Positions 42,861 to 50,798 of a DNA stretch of 64,000 nucleotides are shown here, piece by piece. Position 1 is the stretch's first letter, and each line of letters opens with the position of its first letter. The notes below the pieces were generated by a model. The model was not told the origin of the DNA. It was given only the letters and a program-made list of their open reading frames with translations, and did no database searches. The DNA is from Bog-950 sp044228435 (GTDB lineage Bacteria > Bacteroidota > Bacteroidia > Chitinophagales > LD1): NCBI GenBank assembly GCA_044228435.1, contig JBGAUW010000003.1, positions 186,001 through 250,000 of the forward strand. Direction: 5' to 3'. A program made the position numbers and the translations under genes.

Positions 42861-42868
42861 TTAGGATT

Positions 42869-44044
42869 ATGGCAAAGAGAGACTACTACGAAATTTTAGG
42901 TGTTACCAAAAGCGCGTCGACTGAGGAGATTAAGAAGGCATACCGTAAGGTAGCCTTACAATTTCACCCGGACCGTAACCAGGGCGATAAAGCAGCCGAA
43001 GAAAAATTTAAAGAGGCTGCAGAGGCTTACGAAATTTTGAGCGATGCTCAGAAGAAAAGCAAGTACGACCAGTTTGGCCATGCCGGTATGGATCCAAGTA
43101 ACTTTGGCGGCCATAGCTACCAGGGTAACATGGAGGATATCTTCCGCAACTTTGGCGATATTTTTGGCGGTGGCGGCGGCGGTGGCTTCGACCCTTTTGA
43201 AACTATTTTTGGTGGCGGCGGTGGCAGAGGCCAGCAACGCACGCGCGGCAAACGTGGCAGCAATCTGCGCGTGCGCGTAAAGCTTAGTTTAATAGATGTA
43301 GCCAACGGGGTGCGCAAAAGCCTGAAGGTTAAAAAACATATACAGTGCCATACCTGCAACGGCAGCGGCGCTAAAGATGCTAACTCCGTAGGCAAGTGTA
43401 CGGTATGCGGTGGCAACGGTGTTGTGCGCAAAGTGCAAAACACCATTTTAGGCCAAATGCAAACTACTACTACCTGCTACCAGTGCAATGGCAGCGGACA
43501 GCAGATAACTAAAAAGTGCGGCACCTGTAACGGACTTGGTGTTGAATATGGTGAAGAAACAATTAGCGTAGATATACCGGCCGGTGTGCAGGATGGTATG
43601 CAGCTAAGCATGGGCGGAAAAGGCAACGCCGGTGAACAAGGCGGCCCCGCAGGCGATTTAATTATACAAATAGAAGTAGAGCAACACGCCGAGTTAGAAA
43701 TAGACGGACAGAACGTAATTTACAATTTGCATGTAAGCTTTATTGATGCTGTGTTAGGCAGCCAAATAGAAGTGCCTACCATTGAGGGCAAAGCGAAGTT
43801 TAAAATACCTGCCGGTACACAAGCCGGTAAAATATTTAAACTGGCAGGCAAAGGTTTACCATCGGTAAACAGCTATGGCCGTGGCGACCAGCTGATACTA
43901 ATAAACGTTTATACCCCAACCGATATTACCAGCGAAGAGCGCAAGCTGCTTGAAAAGCTACGCGAAGCACCCAACTTTAAACCCAAGCCCGGCGTAAAGC
44001 AAGAGCGTGGCTTTTTTGATAGGGTAAAGGATATGTTTGAGTAA
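42869..44044 (+). CDS. dnaJ: Chaperone DnaJ
   Basis: A 391-residue Hsp40 co-chaperone that stimulates DnaK ATPase and binds unfolded proteins. The start is the ATG at 42869 (MAKRDYYEILGVTKSASTEE); an in-frame GTG at 42854 lies within the upstream repeat and is unlikely. The J domain has the HPD triad in LQFHPDRNQG. A Gly/Phe-rich region (FGGGGGGGFDPFETIFGGGG) follows, then four zinc-finger repeats (CHTCNGSG, CTVCGGNG, CYQCNGSG, CGTCNGLG) and the two C-terminal beta-domains (VDIPAGVQDGMQLSMGGKGN). All motifs are complete. It is downstream of grpE, with a palindromic repeat in the gap. Confidence 0.97.
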   Translation: MAKRDYYEILGVTKSASTEEIKKAYRKVALQFHPDRNQGDKAAEEKFKEAAEAYEILSDAQKKSKYDQFGHAGMDPSNFGGHSYQGNMEDIFRNFGDIFGGGGGGGFDPFETIFGGGGGRGQQRTRGKRGSNLRVRVKLSLIDVANGVRKSLKVKKHIQCHTCNGSGAKDANSVGKCTVCGGNGVVRKVQNTILGQMQTTTTCYQCNGSGQQITKKCGTCNGLGVEYGEETISVDIPAGVQDGMQLSMGGKGNAGEQGGPAGDLIIQIEVEQHAELEIDGQNVIYNLHVSFIDAVLGSQIEVPTIEGKAKFKIPAGTQAGKIFKLAGKGLPSVNSYGRGDQLILINVYTPTDITSEERKLLEKLREAPNFKPKPGVKQERGFFDRVKDMFE

Positions 44045-44069
44045 GCTGTCCATTGACGATTGACAATAG

Positions 44070-44114
44070 CAACAGCCTTAGAGCTACATTAAGAAACAAG
44101 CGCTAAGGCTGTTG
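44070..44114. repeat. 12-bp inverted repeat between convergent dnaJ and radA
   Basis: caacagccttag (44070-44081) and ctaaggctgttg (44103-44114) are perfect reverse complements around 21 bases. It lies 25 bases after the dnaJ stop. No T-tract follows, so it is a stable mRNA-end hairpin rather than a classical terminator. Confidence 0.6.
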
Positions 44115-44125
44115 GCTGTTAATGT

Positions 44126-44170
44126 CCCTCTCGCGCAGAGGGTGGTTTAGCGAAGCGAAATTGGGAGAGG
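44126..44170. repeat. ccctct...agaggg interspersed repeat
   Basis: ccctct (44126-44131) pairs with agaggg (44137-44142), and a further gggagagg occurs at 44163-44170, with gcgaagcgaaa between. The ccctctcgcgcagagggtgg to gggagagg layout resembles dispersed intergenic repeats that I have seen in many genomes. No other copy is in the window. Confidence 0.4.
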
Positions 44171-44247
44171 AGTGAATCTTTAAAATAAAGCACTGTATTA
44201 ACTACAAGCATTTACGTCTGCTCTAAATCTAAATTACAAAAGACCTT

Positions 44248-45621
44248 TTACCCAAACAATTCCTCCATTAACTGCTGCACGCGGCTGATGTACACAATTT
44301 CAATATTGAACTTCTTCGTATCAATCTTCTGATTGAACTTGCTTACAAATATTTTTTCAAAACCCAGTTTATCAGCCTCCGATATGCGTTGGTCTACCCG
44401 GCTTACGGTGCGTACCTCGCCACTAAGGCCTACCTCGGCAGCAAAAGCAACTTTATTGCTAACCGGTATATCGTTATAACTGCTGCATAATGCGGCCATT
44501 ACCGCAAGGTCAATAGCAGGGTCTTCTACCCGCATGCCACCGGCTATATTTAAAAACACATCCTTAGTCCCAAATCGGAAACCCGCGCGTTTCTCCAATA
44601 CAGCCAACAACATATTCATACGCCTTGCATCAAACCCGGTAGCTGAGCGCTGTGGGGTACCGTAAAAGGCAGGTGTAACCAATGCCTGTGTTTCAATTAA
44701 AAACGGGCGCATACCTTCCATCATACTGGCTATGGCAATACCGCTCAGGTTATCGTCGCGCTGCGTAAGCATTATTTCCGATGGGTTAAGCACCGGTCGC
44801 AGACCCTCGCCTATCATTTCGTAAATACCAATTTCGCTGGTGCTGCCAAAGCGGTTTTTAGTAGTGCGCAAAATGCGGTAAGTGTAGTTTCGGTCACCTT
44901 CAAACTGCAACACCGTATCTACTATATGCTCCAGCACTTTAGGTCCGGCTATCATACCATCTTTGGTAATGTGGCCTATAAGAAAGATAGGGATGGCGCT
45001 TTCTTTTGCATAGCGCATTAACTCGGCTGTACACTCACGCACCTGGCTAACGCTACCGGGGGTAGATTCTACATAAACAGTATGCAACGTTTGTATCGAA
45101 TCAATTACTATTATTTCAGGTTGCAATTCTTCGGCCTGTTTAAATATTTGCTGGGTATTGGTTTCGGTTAATATAAAGCACTGGTCGTTTTTAATACCTA
45201 CGCGGTCGGCGCGCAGTTTAATTTGCCGGTCGCTTTCTTCACCGGTTACATACAATACCTTTTTGCCTTGCAGGTTAAGGGCCAGTTGCAACATAAGGGT
45301 AGATTTACCAATACCAGGCTCCCCTCCTATTAATATTAAACTGCCTAATACTATGCCCCCGCCCAACACACGGTTCAACTCGCTATCTTTTGTATCAATG
45401 CGCTGCGTTTCCAGTTCATGCACATCTTTTATCGATACTGGTACGGCAGCCTCGTTCTTCTTGGTAGCATAACCGCGTTTCTCTTTCAGCTTTTCTTCTT
45501 CTTTATCAACCTTCTCCTCGGCGTATGTATTCCACTCGTTGCAGGCTGGGCACTTGCCAATCCACTTTGGGCTTTGGTTACCACAGTTTTGGCAGAAATA
45601 AATGGTTTTGCTTTTGCTCAT
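44248..45621 (-). CDS. radA: DNA repair protein RadA (Sms)
   Basis: A 457-residue RecA-like branch-migration ATPase for recombinational repair. I start at 45621 (MSKSKTIYFCQNCGNQSPKW), because it places the zinc finger at the N-terminus. The finger is CQNCG and CPACNEW (four Cys). Walker A is GGEPGIGKSTLML, Walker B is in IIVIDSIQTLH, the RadA-specific KNRFG box is in TKNRFGSTSEIGIYEM, and the C-terminal Lon-protease-like domain has NIAGGMRVEDPAIDLAVMAA and EVGLSGEVRTVSRVDQRISE. The order and length are typical. It is transcribed convergently to dnaJ, and its promoter must lie just after the terminator of the collagen-like gene. Confidence 0.97.
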   Translation of the reverse strand: MSKSKTIYFCQNCGNQSPKWIGKCPACNEWNTYAEEKVDKEEEKLKEKRGYATKKNEAAVPVSIKDVHELETQRIDTKDSELNRVLGGGIVLGSLILIGGEPGIGKSTLMLQLALNLQGKKVLYVTGEESDRQIKLRADRVGIKNDQCFILTETNTQQIFKQAEELQPEIIVIDSIQTLHTVYVESTPGSVSQVRECTAELMRYAKESAIPIFLIGHITKDGMIAGPKVLEHIVDTVLQFEGDRNYTYRILRTTKNRFGSTSEIGIYEMIGEGLRPVLNPSEIMLTQRDDNLSGIAIASMMEGMRPFLIETQALVTPAFYGTPQRSATGFDARRMNMLLAVLEKRAGFRFGTKDVFLNIAGGMRVEDPAIDLAVMAALCSSYNDIPVSNKVAFAAEVGLSGEVRTVSRVDQRISEADKLGFEKIFVSKFNQKIDTKKFNIEIVYISRVQQLMEELFG

Positions 45622-45638
45622 ATAGGCCACAAAATACA

Positions 45639-45671
45639 AAACCCGAACGCAATGTATCTGCGTTCGGGTTT
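45639..45671 (-). terminator. Intrinsic terminator of the collagen-like gene
   Basis: A perfect 13-base stem (aaacccgaacgca at 45639-45651 and tgcgttcgggttt at 45659-45671) with a seven-base loop lies 24 bases after the stop codon of the collagen-like gene on the minus strand. In that direction it is followed by a T-rich run (tttgtattttg). It separates that gene from radA, whose start is 18 bases further on. Confidence 0.85.
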
Positions 45672-45695
45672 CTTAAAATAGGTTTTTATTAAATT

Positions 45696-47318
45696 TTATT
45701 GTTCGTAAAGTATAACAGCCTTGTAAGGTTTGCCTACAATACCTAATGAGTTTAGCAAGGTGGTCTGTACTTCAAACACACCGTTTTTTAGGGTATAGCT
45801 GTATTCCACGTTAGAAAGCACGCCCCCTAACAGATTGGTAAGCGGCGCAATAACTCCTTTAACGGGGTCAATGGCAGATACCATTACCTGTAACACCTTT
45901 CCGTCTGCAATACCTGTGTTAGTAGCAGTAGCACTATTCGCCCCCGGCATAGTGCCCTCTACTTTCATCATTTTAATCATGGGTGCGTTGCTACCACCAA
46001 GACGCGTAAAGCCATTCACATCTAAATCTGCCTGCGGGTTAGGATTGTTAATACCCACTTTGCCCGGGTTATTGTTGTATATGTTGTTTCCGCTACGGCT
46101 CCAAACGGAATCAGCTACACCTGTAGGGCCCTGTGCACCAGTAGCACCTTTTTCGCCTGTTTCGCCCTTAGGGCCTGTAGCTCCTGCCGGGCCTGCTACG
46201 CTTACGCCATTCACACCTGGCACCCCTTGTGGGCCTTGCTCTCCGGTTGCACCTTTTTCTCCCTGCTCTCCGGTTGCACCTTTTTCTCCCTGCGCTCCGG
46301 TTGCACCTTTTTCTCCTTGTACCCCTGTATCCCCCTTAGCGCCCGTGTCGCCCTGTGCTCCTGTGTCACCTTTAGCTCCTGTATCTCCCTTTGCACCGGT
46401 ATCCCCTTGGGGACCTTTAGTGCCTTGCGCACCGGTAACACCTATAGGGCCTTGTGGTCCGGTAGCGCCAACTTCGCCTTGCGCACCGGTATCACCCTTT
46501 GCACCAGTGTCGCCCTTATCACCCTGCGCTCCGGTGTCACCTTTTGCTCCTGTATCACCCTGTGCACCGGTATCGCCTTTTGGCCCGGTATCACCGGTAG
46601 TTCCTATTACTCCATCTGCACCGGCTGGCCCAACAGGACCTTGTGGGCCTGTGTCGCCTTTATCACCAGTATCACCTTTTGGTCCTTGTATACCATCGGC
46701 GCCTGTATCACCTACTGGCCCTTGCAATCCTGTAGCCCCGGTAACACCTTGTACACCAGCAGGCCCTTGTGGACCTATAGGTCCGGCCGGCCCCACTGGC
46801 CCTTGCGGACCAACAGCACCATTAATGCCCGGGGCACCAGGTGCGCCGGTTGCTCCTGCAATACCCTGCAATCCTGTAGGGCCGGTTGGGCCTGGTGTAG
46901 AACTGCCGGAGCTTACCGCATATAAAGCATAAGGCACACTTAATAGTTGGGTAGTACCCATATCCGAATAAGCAGTACCACCGGTAATATCGGTTTCAAC
47001 CTGCATAAACTTGCTGCCGTTGCCCCAGTTAATGCCGCCAAGGCTGCCTACGCTAATAGAGCCACCACCAACAATTACGGTTATAATGCCGAATTGATTG
47101 GGAAACACGGTATCGGTTTGCTGAAATATAACAGGTCCGTTAGCCGTAGTATCATGTATGGTAAACCGCATACTTACGGGCTGGTTTTGAATAATGTTGC
47201 CCATAGCATCGCGCACTACCGCCTGGTAGCCAAAGCCCTGGGGAACATTATTAGCTGCAAAATTGGTAAAGTACGTGCATAGTAATGCAACGAGAAGGAG
47301 TGGGTAATTTTTCCGCAT
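45696..47318 (-). CDS. Secreted collagen-like Gly-X-Y repeat protein
   Basis: A 540-residue exported protein. The signal peptide is MRKNYPLLLVALLCTYFTNF continuing AANN. The N-terminal domain (about 25-135) has GFGYQAVVRDAMGNIIQNQP and GTTQLLSVPYALYA, the usual module before the stalk of Bacteroidota surface proteins. Residues about 140-405 are a long uninterrupted Gly-X-Y run, rich in GAKGDTGAQGDTG and GPVGPAGPIG, which should form a collagen triple helix in a trimer. A C-terminal domain (about 415-540: NNPGKVGINNPNPQADLDVN) follows, similar to tail-fibre-like heads. No T9SS domain is present. The repeat DNA is GC-rich and gives false long open frames on the opposite strand. A perfect terminator follows the gene. 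Confidence 0.92.
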   Translation of the reverse strand: MRKNYPLLLVALLCTYFTNFAANNVPQGFGYQAVVRDAMGNIIQNQPVSMRFTIHDTTANGPVIFQQTDTVFPNQFGIITVIVGGGSISVGSLGGINWGNGSKFMQVETDITGGTAYSDMGTTQLLSVPYALYAVSSGSSTPGPTGPTGLQGIAGATGAPGAPGINGAVGPQGPVGPAGPIGPQGPAGVQGVTGATGLQGPVGDTGADGIQGPKGDTGDKGDTGPQGPVGPAGADGVIGTTGDTGPKGDTGAQGDTGAKGDTGAQGDKGDTGAKGDTGAQGEVGATGPQGPIGVTGAQGTKGPQGDTGAKGDTGAKGDTGAQGDTGAKGDTGVQGEKGATGAQGEKGATGEQGEKGATGEQGPQGVPGVNGVSVAGPAGATGPKGETGEKGATGAQGPTGVADSVWSRSGNNIYNNNPGKVGINNPNPQADLDVNGFTRLGGSNAPMIKMMKVEGTMPGANSATATNTGIADGKVLQVMVSAIDPVKGVIAPLTNLLGGVLSNVEYSYTLKNGVFEVQTTLLNSLGIVGKPYKAVILYEQ

Positions 47319-47476
47319 AGTGATAAGTTGATTAACAATAAAAACAGTCAGGTTTAGTAAATGAAAAAAAATGACCGAAGGCTTTTGAACGCATATATTC
47401 AGGTAAACGTGTTTTGATAATTTTTTTTAGTTTCTGGAACCCTTTGTGTTTTGTTTCCGTAAATACTACACATTGT

Positions 47477-49270
47477 ATGGCATCAGCTACTGTTTATAGT
47501 TACGAGGAAGTGTATGATTTGGTTTCAAAAGCGGAGCAATTTGTCGACCGCCGAAGCCCGGATGCACTACCGCTTGCCGAAAAAATAATGGAACTGGCTG
47601 TGCAAAACCGCAGCGCCCACATGTATGCTTTAGCCAACTACGTTTTTGGCTTTTACCATTGCATGGTGCTGAACGATTATGATAAGGCAATTGAACTTTG
47701 CGGACAGGCAATAGACCGGTTACAGCAGGATGGCGAAATGGAAAGTGCGTACCCTCTTTACATGACCCTCGGAAATGCCTACCAGTTTCGCGGCGAAGTT
47801 TTTTCGGCGCAAGAGCATTACATGCGCGGGCTTAAGCAATTAGAAACCCGCGAAAAATTAAACAAGCGCGAAAAGGGTTTTCTGGCCTCGTTCTATTACA
47901 ACATATCGTTGGTAATGGGTACGTCGCAAATAAATATGGAGTCGGAGGAATACCTGCTAAAAGCCATTAGCCTGTATGAGGAAACCGGCAACACTTTTAA
48001 GTTATCTAAAACATACGGCGCCTATACTTACATATTAGAAAAACGCGGCGAGTTTGACAAAGCGATTGAAACCACAAAAAAATCGTTAGAGCTGGATTTG
48101 CAGCTAAACGAACCTTTTAGTATAGCTATATCAAAATCTAACCTCGGCATTTTGTACCTGCGTACAAAAAATACCGATAACGCTTTTGTATATCTTAAAG
48201 ATGCCCTTGGCTATTTTACCGAGGGCAACAAGCTATATTATATGGCTATGGTAAAAATAAACGTGGGCGAAGCTTTGTGCGCCATTGATGAGTTAGAAGA
48301 AGGTATTGCTGAGCTACACGAAGCCGAAAAACTTTTTACCCAGTTAGATAACAAAAGCGAATTAACGCACACTTATAAACTGCTTTCTACCTATTACAAA
48401 AAGCAAAAGAATTTTGAGATAGCACTCGACTACCTTACCAGGCACATAGACGGATTAAATAGTTTTTACGACATTGAAAAAACAAACGCACTTACACGGG
48501 CTAAAAAAGAATTTGAAACTGAGCAAAAAGAAAAAGAAGCCAAACTGCTAAAGGAGAAGAATGAAGAGATTAGCCTGTATGTACATAAACTGGAGGTTTC
48601 GAACAACGAGTTGAAGCAATTTGCAAACGTAGCCTCACACGATATGCGCGAGCCTATCCGTATGATATACTCGTACCTGGGCTTATTGCAAAAAAGTTTG
48701 GCCGGTAACATTACCAGCCAGCAACAGGAGTTTATATCGTATGCATTAGATGGCAGCAAGCGTATGGATACGCTTATACAGGATTTGCTACACCTGGCTA
48801 AGGTAGATAGCAACCCTAAGCGCGAGCCAATTAAACTGGGTATGATAGTAGAGGAACTGCGCTGGAATCTGGATGCGCTTACCAAAGAGAAAAACGCCGA
48901 AATTTTTGCTGCCGATATGCCCGTGCTTAATGCTGACCGCACCCAAATGCTTCAGCTTTTCCAAAACTTAATAGCCAACGGCATTAAATATAACCGGGGG
49001 GCCAACCCAACCATACATATTGGCTGCAAGCACCGTAAAGGTGAGGTAGAGATTTCGATAGCCGATAACGGCCCCGGTATACCGGCTAACCAGCGCGAAA
49101 AAGTGTTCCAGATTTTTCAGCGTTTGCACAGCAACCGCGATATAGCCGGCACGGGTATGGGTCTGGCCATTTGCCGCAAAATTGTTGAAAGCATGAACGG
49201 CAGAATTTGGATTGAGGATAACGTTAAAGGTGGAACTGTATTTGTGTTTACACTTAGCACCAATCTTTAA
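47477..49270 (+). CDS. Soluble TPR-containing sensor histidine kinase
   Basis: A 597-residue cytoplasmic kinase without membrane segments. I start at the ATG at 47477 (MASATVYSYEEVYDLVSKAE); a TTG 21 codons upstream is unlikely. Residues about 10-370 are TPR helices, for example ALANYVFGFYHCMVLNDYDK and FDKAIETTKKSLELDLQLNE. A coiled-coil linker (about 345-375: FETEQKEKEAKLLKEKNEEI) leads to HisKA with the phospho-His in ASHDMREPIRMIYSYLGLL (about 393) and HATPase_c with NLIANGIKYN, DNGPGIPANQREKVFQIFQR and GTGMGLAICRKIVESM. All motifs are intact. There is no adjacent response regulator, so it is an orphan. The TPR domain probably binds a peptide or protein partner as input. Confidence 0.95.
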   Translation: MASATVYSYEEVYDLVSKAEQFVDRRSPDALPLAEKIMELAVQNRSAHMYALANYVFGFYHCMVLNDYDKAIELCGQAIDRLQQDGEMESAYPLYMTLGNAYQFRGEVFSAQEHYMRGLKQLETREKLNKREKGFLASFYYNISLVMGTSQINMESEEYLLKAISLYEETGNTFKLSKTYGAYTYILEKRGEFDKAIETTKKSLELDLQLNEPFSIAISKSNLGILYLRTKNTDNAFVYLKDALGYFTEGNKLYYMAMVKINVGEALCAIDELEEGIAELHEAEKLFTQLDNKSELTHTYKLLSTYYKKQKNFEIALDYLTRHIDGLNSFYDIEKTNALTRAKKEFETEQKEKEAKLLKEKNEEISLYVHKLEVSNNELKQFANVASHDMREPIRMIYSYLGLLQKSLAGNITSQQQEFISYALDGSKRMDTLIQDLLHLAKVDSNPKREPIKLGMIVEELRWNLDALTKEKNAEIFAADMPVLNADRTQMLQLFQNLIANGIKYNRGANPTIHIGCKHRKGEVEISIADNGPGIPANQREKVFQIFQRLHSNRDIAGTGMGLAICRKIVESMNGRIWIEDNVKGGTVFVFTLSTNL

Positions 49271-49300
49271 TTAGAATTATAAAGGTCCTTAAAACAAAAA

Positions 49301-49322
49301 CCCGATGGTAAATACCATCGGG
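49301..49322. terminator. Bidirectional intrinsic terminator
   Basis: A perfect 10-base stem (cccgatggta at 49301-49310, taccatcggg at 49313-49322) with an aa loop, flanked by five A on the left and five T on the right. It lies 31 bases after the kinase stop and 28 bases before the end of the PID-CTERM gene on the other strand, so it can serve both. Confidence 0.93.
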
Positions 49323-49349
49323 TTTTTCTATAAAAAGGCTAAAAGCCTG

Positions 49350-49538
49350 TTACTCTTTGTAAAGCTTACGTCCGCCATAAATAAGGCCTGCGCCCAAAAG
49401 CAAAAACACGGCCCCGTCAATAGGCACACCATCTGGCGGTGCAGGTGGCGGTGGTGGCGGTGGTGGTGCATACAACAATGCTGTAGTAGCCAGCAATATA
49501 GTCGCCAATACTGTCCTCAATATAAATCGCTGTTTCAT
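49350..49538 (-). CDS. PID-CTERM domain mini-protein
   Basis: A 62-residue protein. I start at 49538 (MKQRFILRTVLATILLATTA), giving a signal-peptide-like N-terminus; an earlier in-frame ATG at 49565 is less likely. After LLYA comes a run of eight prolines and then APPDGVPIDG, a second hydrophobic segment (AVFLLLGAGLIYGG) and a basic tail (RKLYKE). The PIDG motif followed by a transmembrane segment and an RK-rich end matches the PID-CTERM protein-sorting signal described for Bacteroidota, where tiny proteins with little else are common. It could be a sorting substrate or a small membrane peptide. The proline run is unusual and would need EF-P for translation. Confidence 0.85.
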   Translation of the reverse strand: MKQRFILRTVLATILLATTALLYAPPPPPPPPAPPDGVPIDGAVFLLLGAGLIYGGRKLYKE

Positions 49539-49640
49539 TCGTTCGTTTTTGGCAGATATAAGCAAAAATAGGATTCCTTAGCTTATAAGCAAACAGCTTA
49601 AGCCTATATTTTAACAGCTTTATTAGCCGTTCAATCAGAT

Positions 49641-50048
49641 TTACAGCTCTTTTTGAGGGTCCCAGAACAACTTTTCAAAATCTACCACTGTATCATTTTT
49701 CACCTTTATGCCCTCTTTTTCAAGCAGTTGCTGCATTAAATCAGGCGTGCCAAAATGGTGTTTGCCGGTAAGCATTCCGTTGCGGTTTAGCACCCGGTGT
49801 GCCGGAACATGGGGCGTTTGTATTGCAGAATTATTCATGGCATAACCTACAGTTCGCGCCGAACGGCCTGTACCCAGGTATTTGGCAATAGCCCCATAGC
49901 TGGTAACCCTGCCTTTGGGTATAAGCCTTGCCACCTCATACACGTTTTCAAAAAACGTATATGATTTGGACGTTTTTGAGGTTGCAGCAGCCTTTTCGCC
50001 CTTGGCTGCAGCCTTCTTTTTAGCTTTTGCTGTGGCTTTCTGCTTCAT
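49641..50048 (-). CDS. Alkyltransferase-like protein (MGMT family, catalytic Cys replaced by Ala)
   Basis: A 135-residue DNA-binding protein of the O6-alkylguanine-DNA alkyltransferase family. The core (about 30-130) has FFENVYEVARLIPKGRVTSY, the recognition helix GTGRSARTVGYAM and VPAHRVLNRNGML. The reactive Cys of the PCHRV motif is Ala83, so it cannot accept an alkyl group. Such alkyltransferase-like (ATL) proteins flag O6-alkylguanine for nucleotide excision repair. The N-terminal 28 residues are a Lys/Ala-rich tail (MKQKATAKAKKKAAAKGEKA), like a histone-H1 tail, which probably adds non-specific DNA affinity. Its start overlaps the end of trmB by 4 bases (ATGA), so the genes are coupled. 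Confidence 0.9.
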   Translation of the reverse strand: MKQKATAKAKKKAAAKGEKAAATSKTSKSYTFFENVYEVARLIPKGRVTSYGAIAKYLGTGRSARTVGYAMNNSAIQTPHVPAHRVLNRNGMLTGKHHFGTPDLMQQLLEKEGIKVKNDTVVDFEKLFWDPQKEL

Positions 50049-50728
50049 AATCGGAACCTGATATAATTAATAGTGCGCCCTTTGGCAAGGTGGCTTTTTT
50101 CGTAGTAGGTATGTATGCTAAGGTCGTCAAACTCCAGCGGCGAGGCATAAATATCTTCCTTATAATAAAGTATTTCGGGGCTAAATTCCTGCGCCATATC
50201 GCGGGTAAAGTGAAACAGAGGCAAATCGTCGGTTTTAAAATGCAGTATAGCACCTGGCCTGGCAATTTTGCGGTAGCGCTCTAAAAAAGACGGGGCACTT
50301 AACCTTCGCTTGGCATCGCGCTCGCGCGGGAATGGGTCGGGGAAGGTGATCCATATTTCATCAATCTCGCCGGCCGCAAAAAAGTTAAGTATGTTTTCAA
50401 TTTTAAGGCGCACAAAAACCACATTATCCAGCTTTTCTTCCAAAGCCGTTTTTGAGCCGGTAAAAATGCGGGCGCCCTTGCTATCAATGCCTATAAAGTT
50501 CTTATCGGGGTATTTTTTTGCCAGTGCAAGGGTATAATCACCTTTACCGCAGGCCAATTCTACCACTATAGGTTTCTCATTTTTAAATACCTCACTTTTC
50601 CATTTCCCTCTTAAATCAACCTCTTTACCCTCAAAGTTTTTGAGTAGCGGATTGGTAAAATGCTCGTTTTGAAAAACATTAGGAAACGAGTCGATACTGC
50701 GCAGTTTAAATAGTTTGGCTTTGCCCAT
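50045..50728 (-). CDS. trmB: tRNA (guanine-N7-)-methyltransferase
   Basis: A 227-residue enzyme that methylates G46 of tRNA with S-adenosylmethionine. The SAM site is VVELACGKGDYTLALAKKYP (about residues 55-74) and the acceptor-loop motif is WITFPDPFPRERDAKRRLSA (about 126-145), close to the FPDPWHKxRHxKRR of E. coli TrmB. HFKTDDLPLF and TYYEKSHLAKGRTINYIRF at the end complete the family marks. The start MGKAKLFKLRSIDSFPNVFQ is typical of Bacteroidota TrmB. It is first in a two-gene unit with the ATL protein. Confidence 0.97.
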   Translation of the reverse strand: MGKAKLFKLRSIDSFPNVFQNEHFTNPLLKNFEGKEVDLRGKWKSEVFKNEKPIVVELACGKGDYTLALAKKYPDKNFIGIDSKGARIFTGSKTALEEKLDNVVFVRLKIENILNFFAAGEIDEIWITFPDPFPRERDAKRRLSAPSFLERYRKIARPGAILHFKTDDLPLFHFTRDMAQEFSPEILYYKEDIYASPLEFDDLSIHTYYEKSHLAKGRTINYIRFRL

Positions 50729-50785
50729 AGTTTGTAAAGATGGGCGCGAATTTATTTTACTTCCAATAAAATGCCTGCGAAAGAA

Positions 50786-50793
50786 TAATTTTG
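50786..50793 (+). promoter_or_regulatory. Candidate Bacteroidota -7 element before the acyltransferase gene
   Basis: taattttg matches the TAnnTTTG consensus of Bacteroidota primary sigma-factor promoters exactly, with ttc 22 bases upstream in place of the -33 TTG. It lies only 5 bases before the ATG, so the transcript would be nearly leaderless. It could be a chance match. Confidence 0.3.
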
Positions 50794-50798
50794 TTCAG

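Noticed and set aside
45835..46932. Long open frame (365 codons, Pro-rich) on the plus strand opposite the collagen-like gene, and a second of 232 codons
   Set aside because: It is the mirror of the Gly-X-Y repeat DNA. The gene with signal peptide, folded ends and terminator is on the minus strand.
48466..48942. 158-codon antisense frame inside the TPR histidine kinase gene
   Set aside because: It overlaps the catalytic core of the kinase and reads as Ser/Phe-rich nonsense typical of antisense frames.
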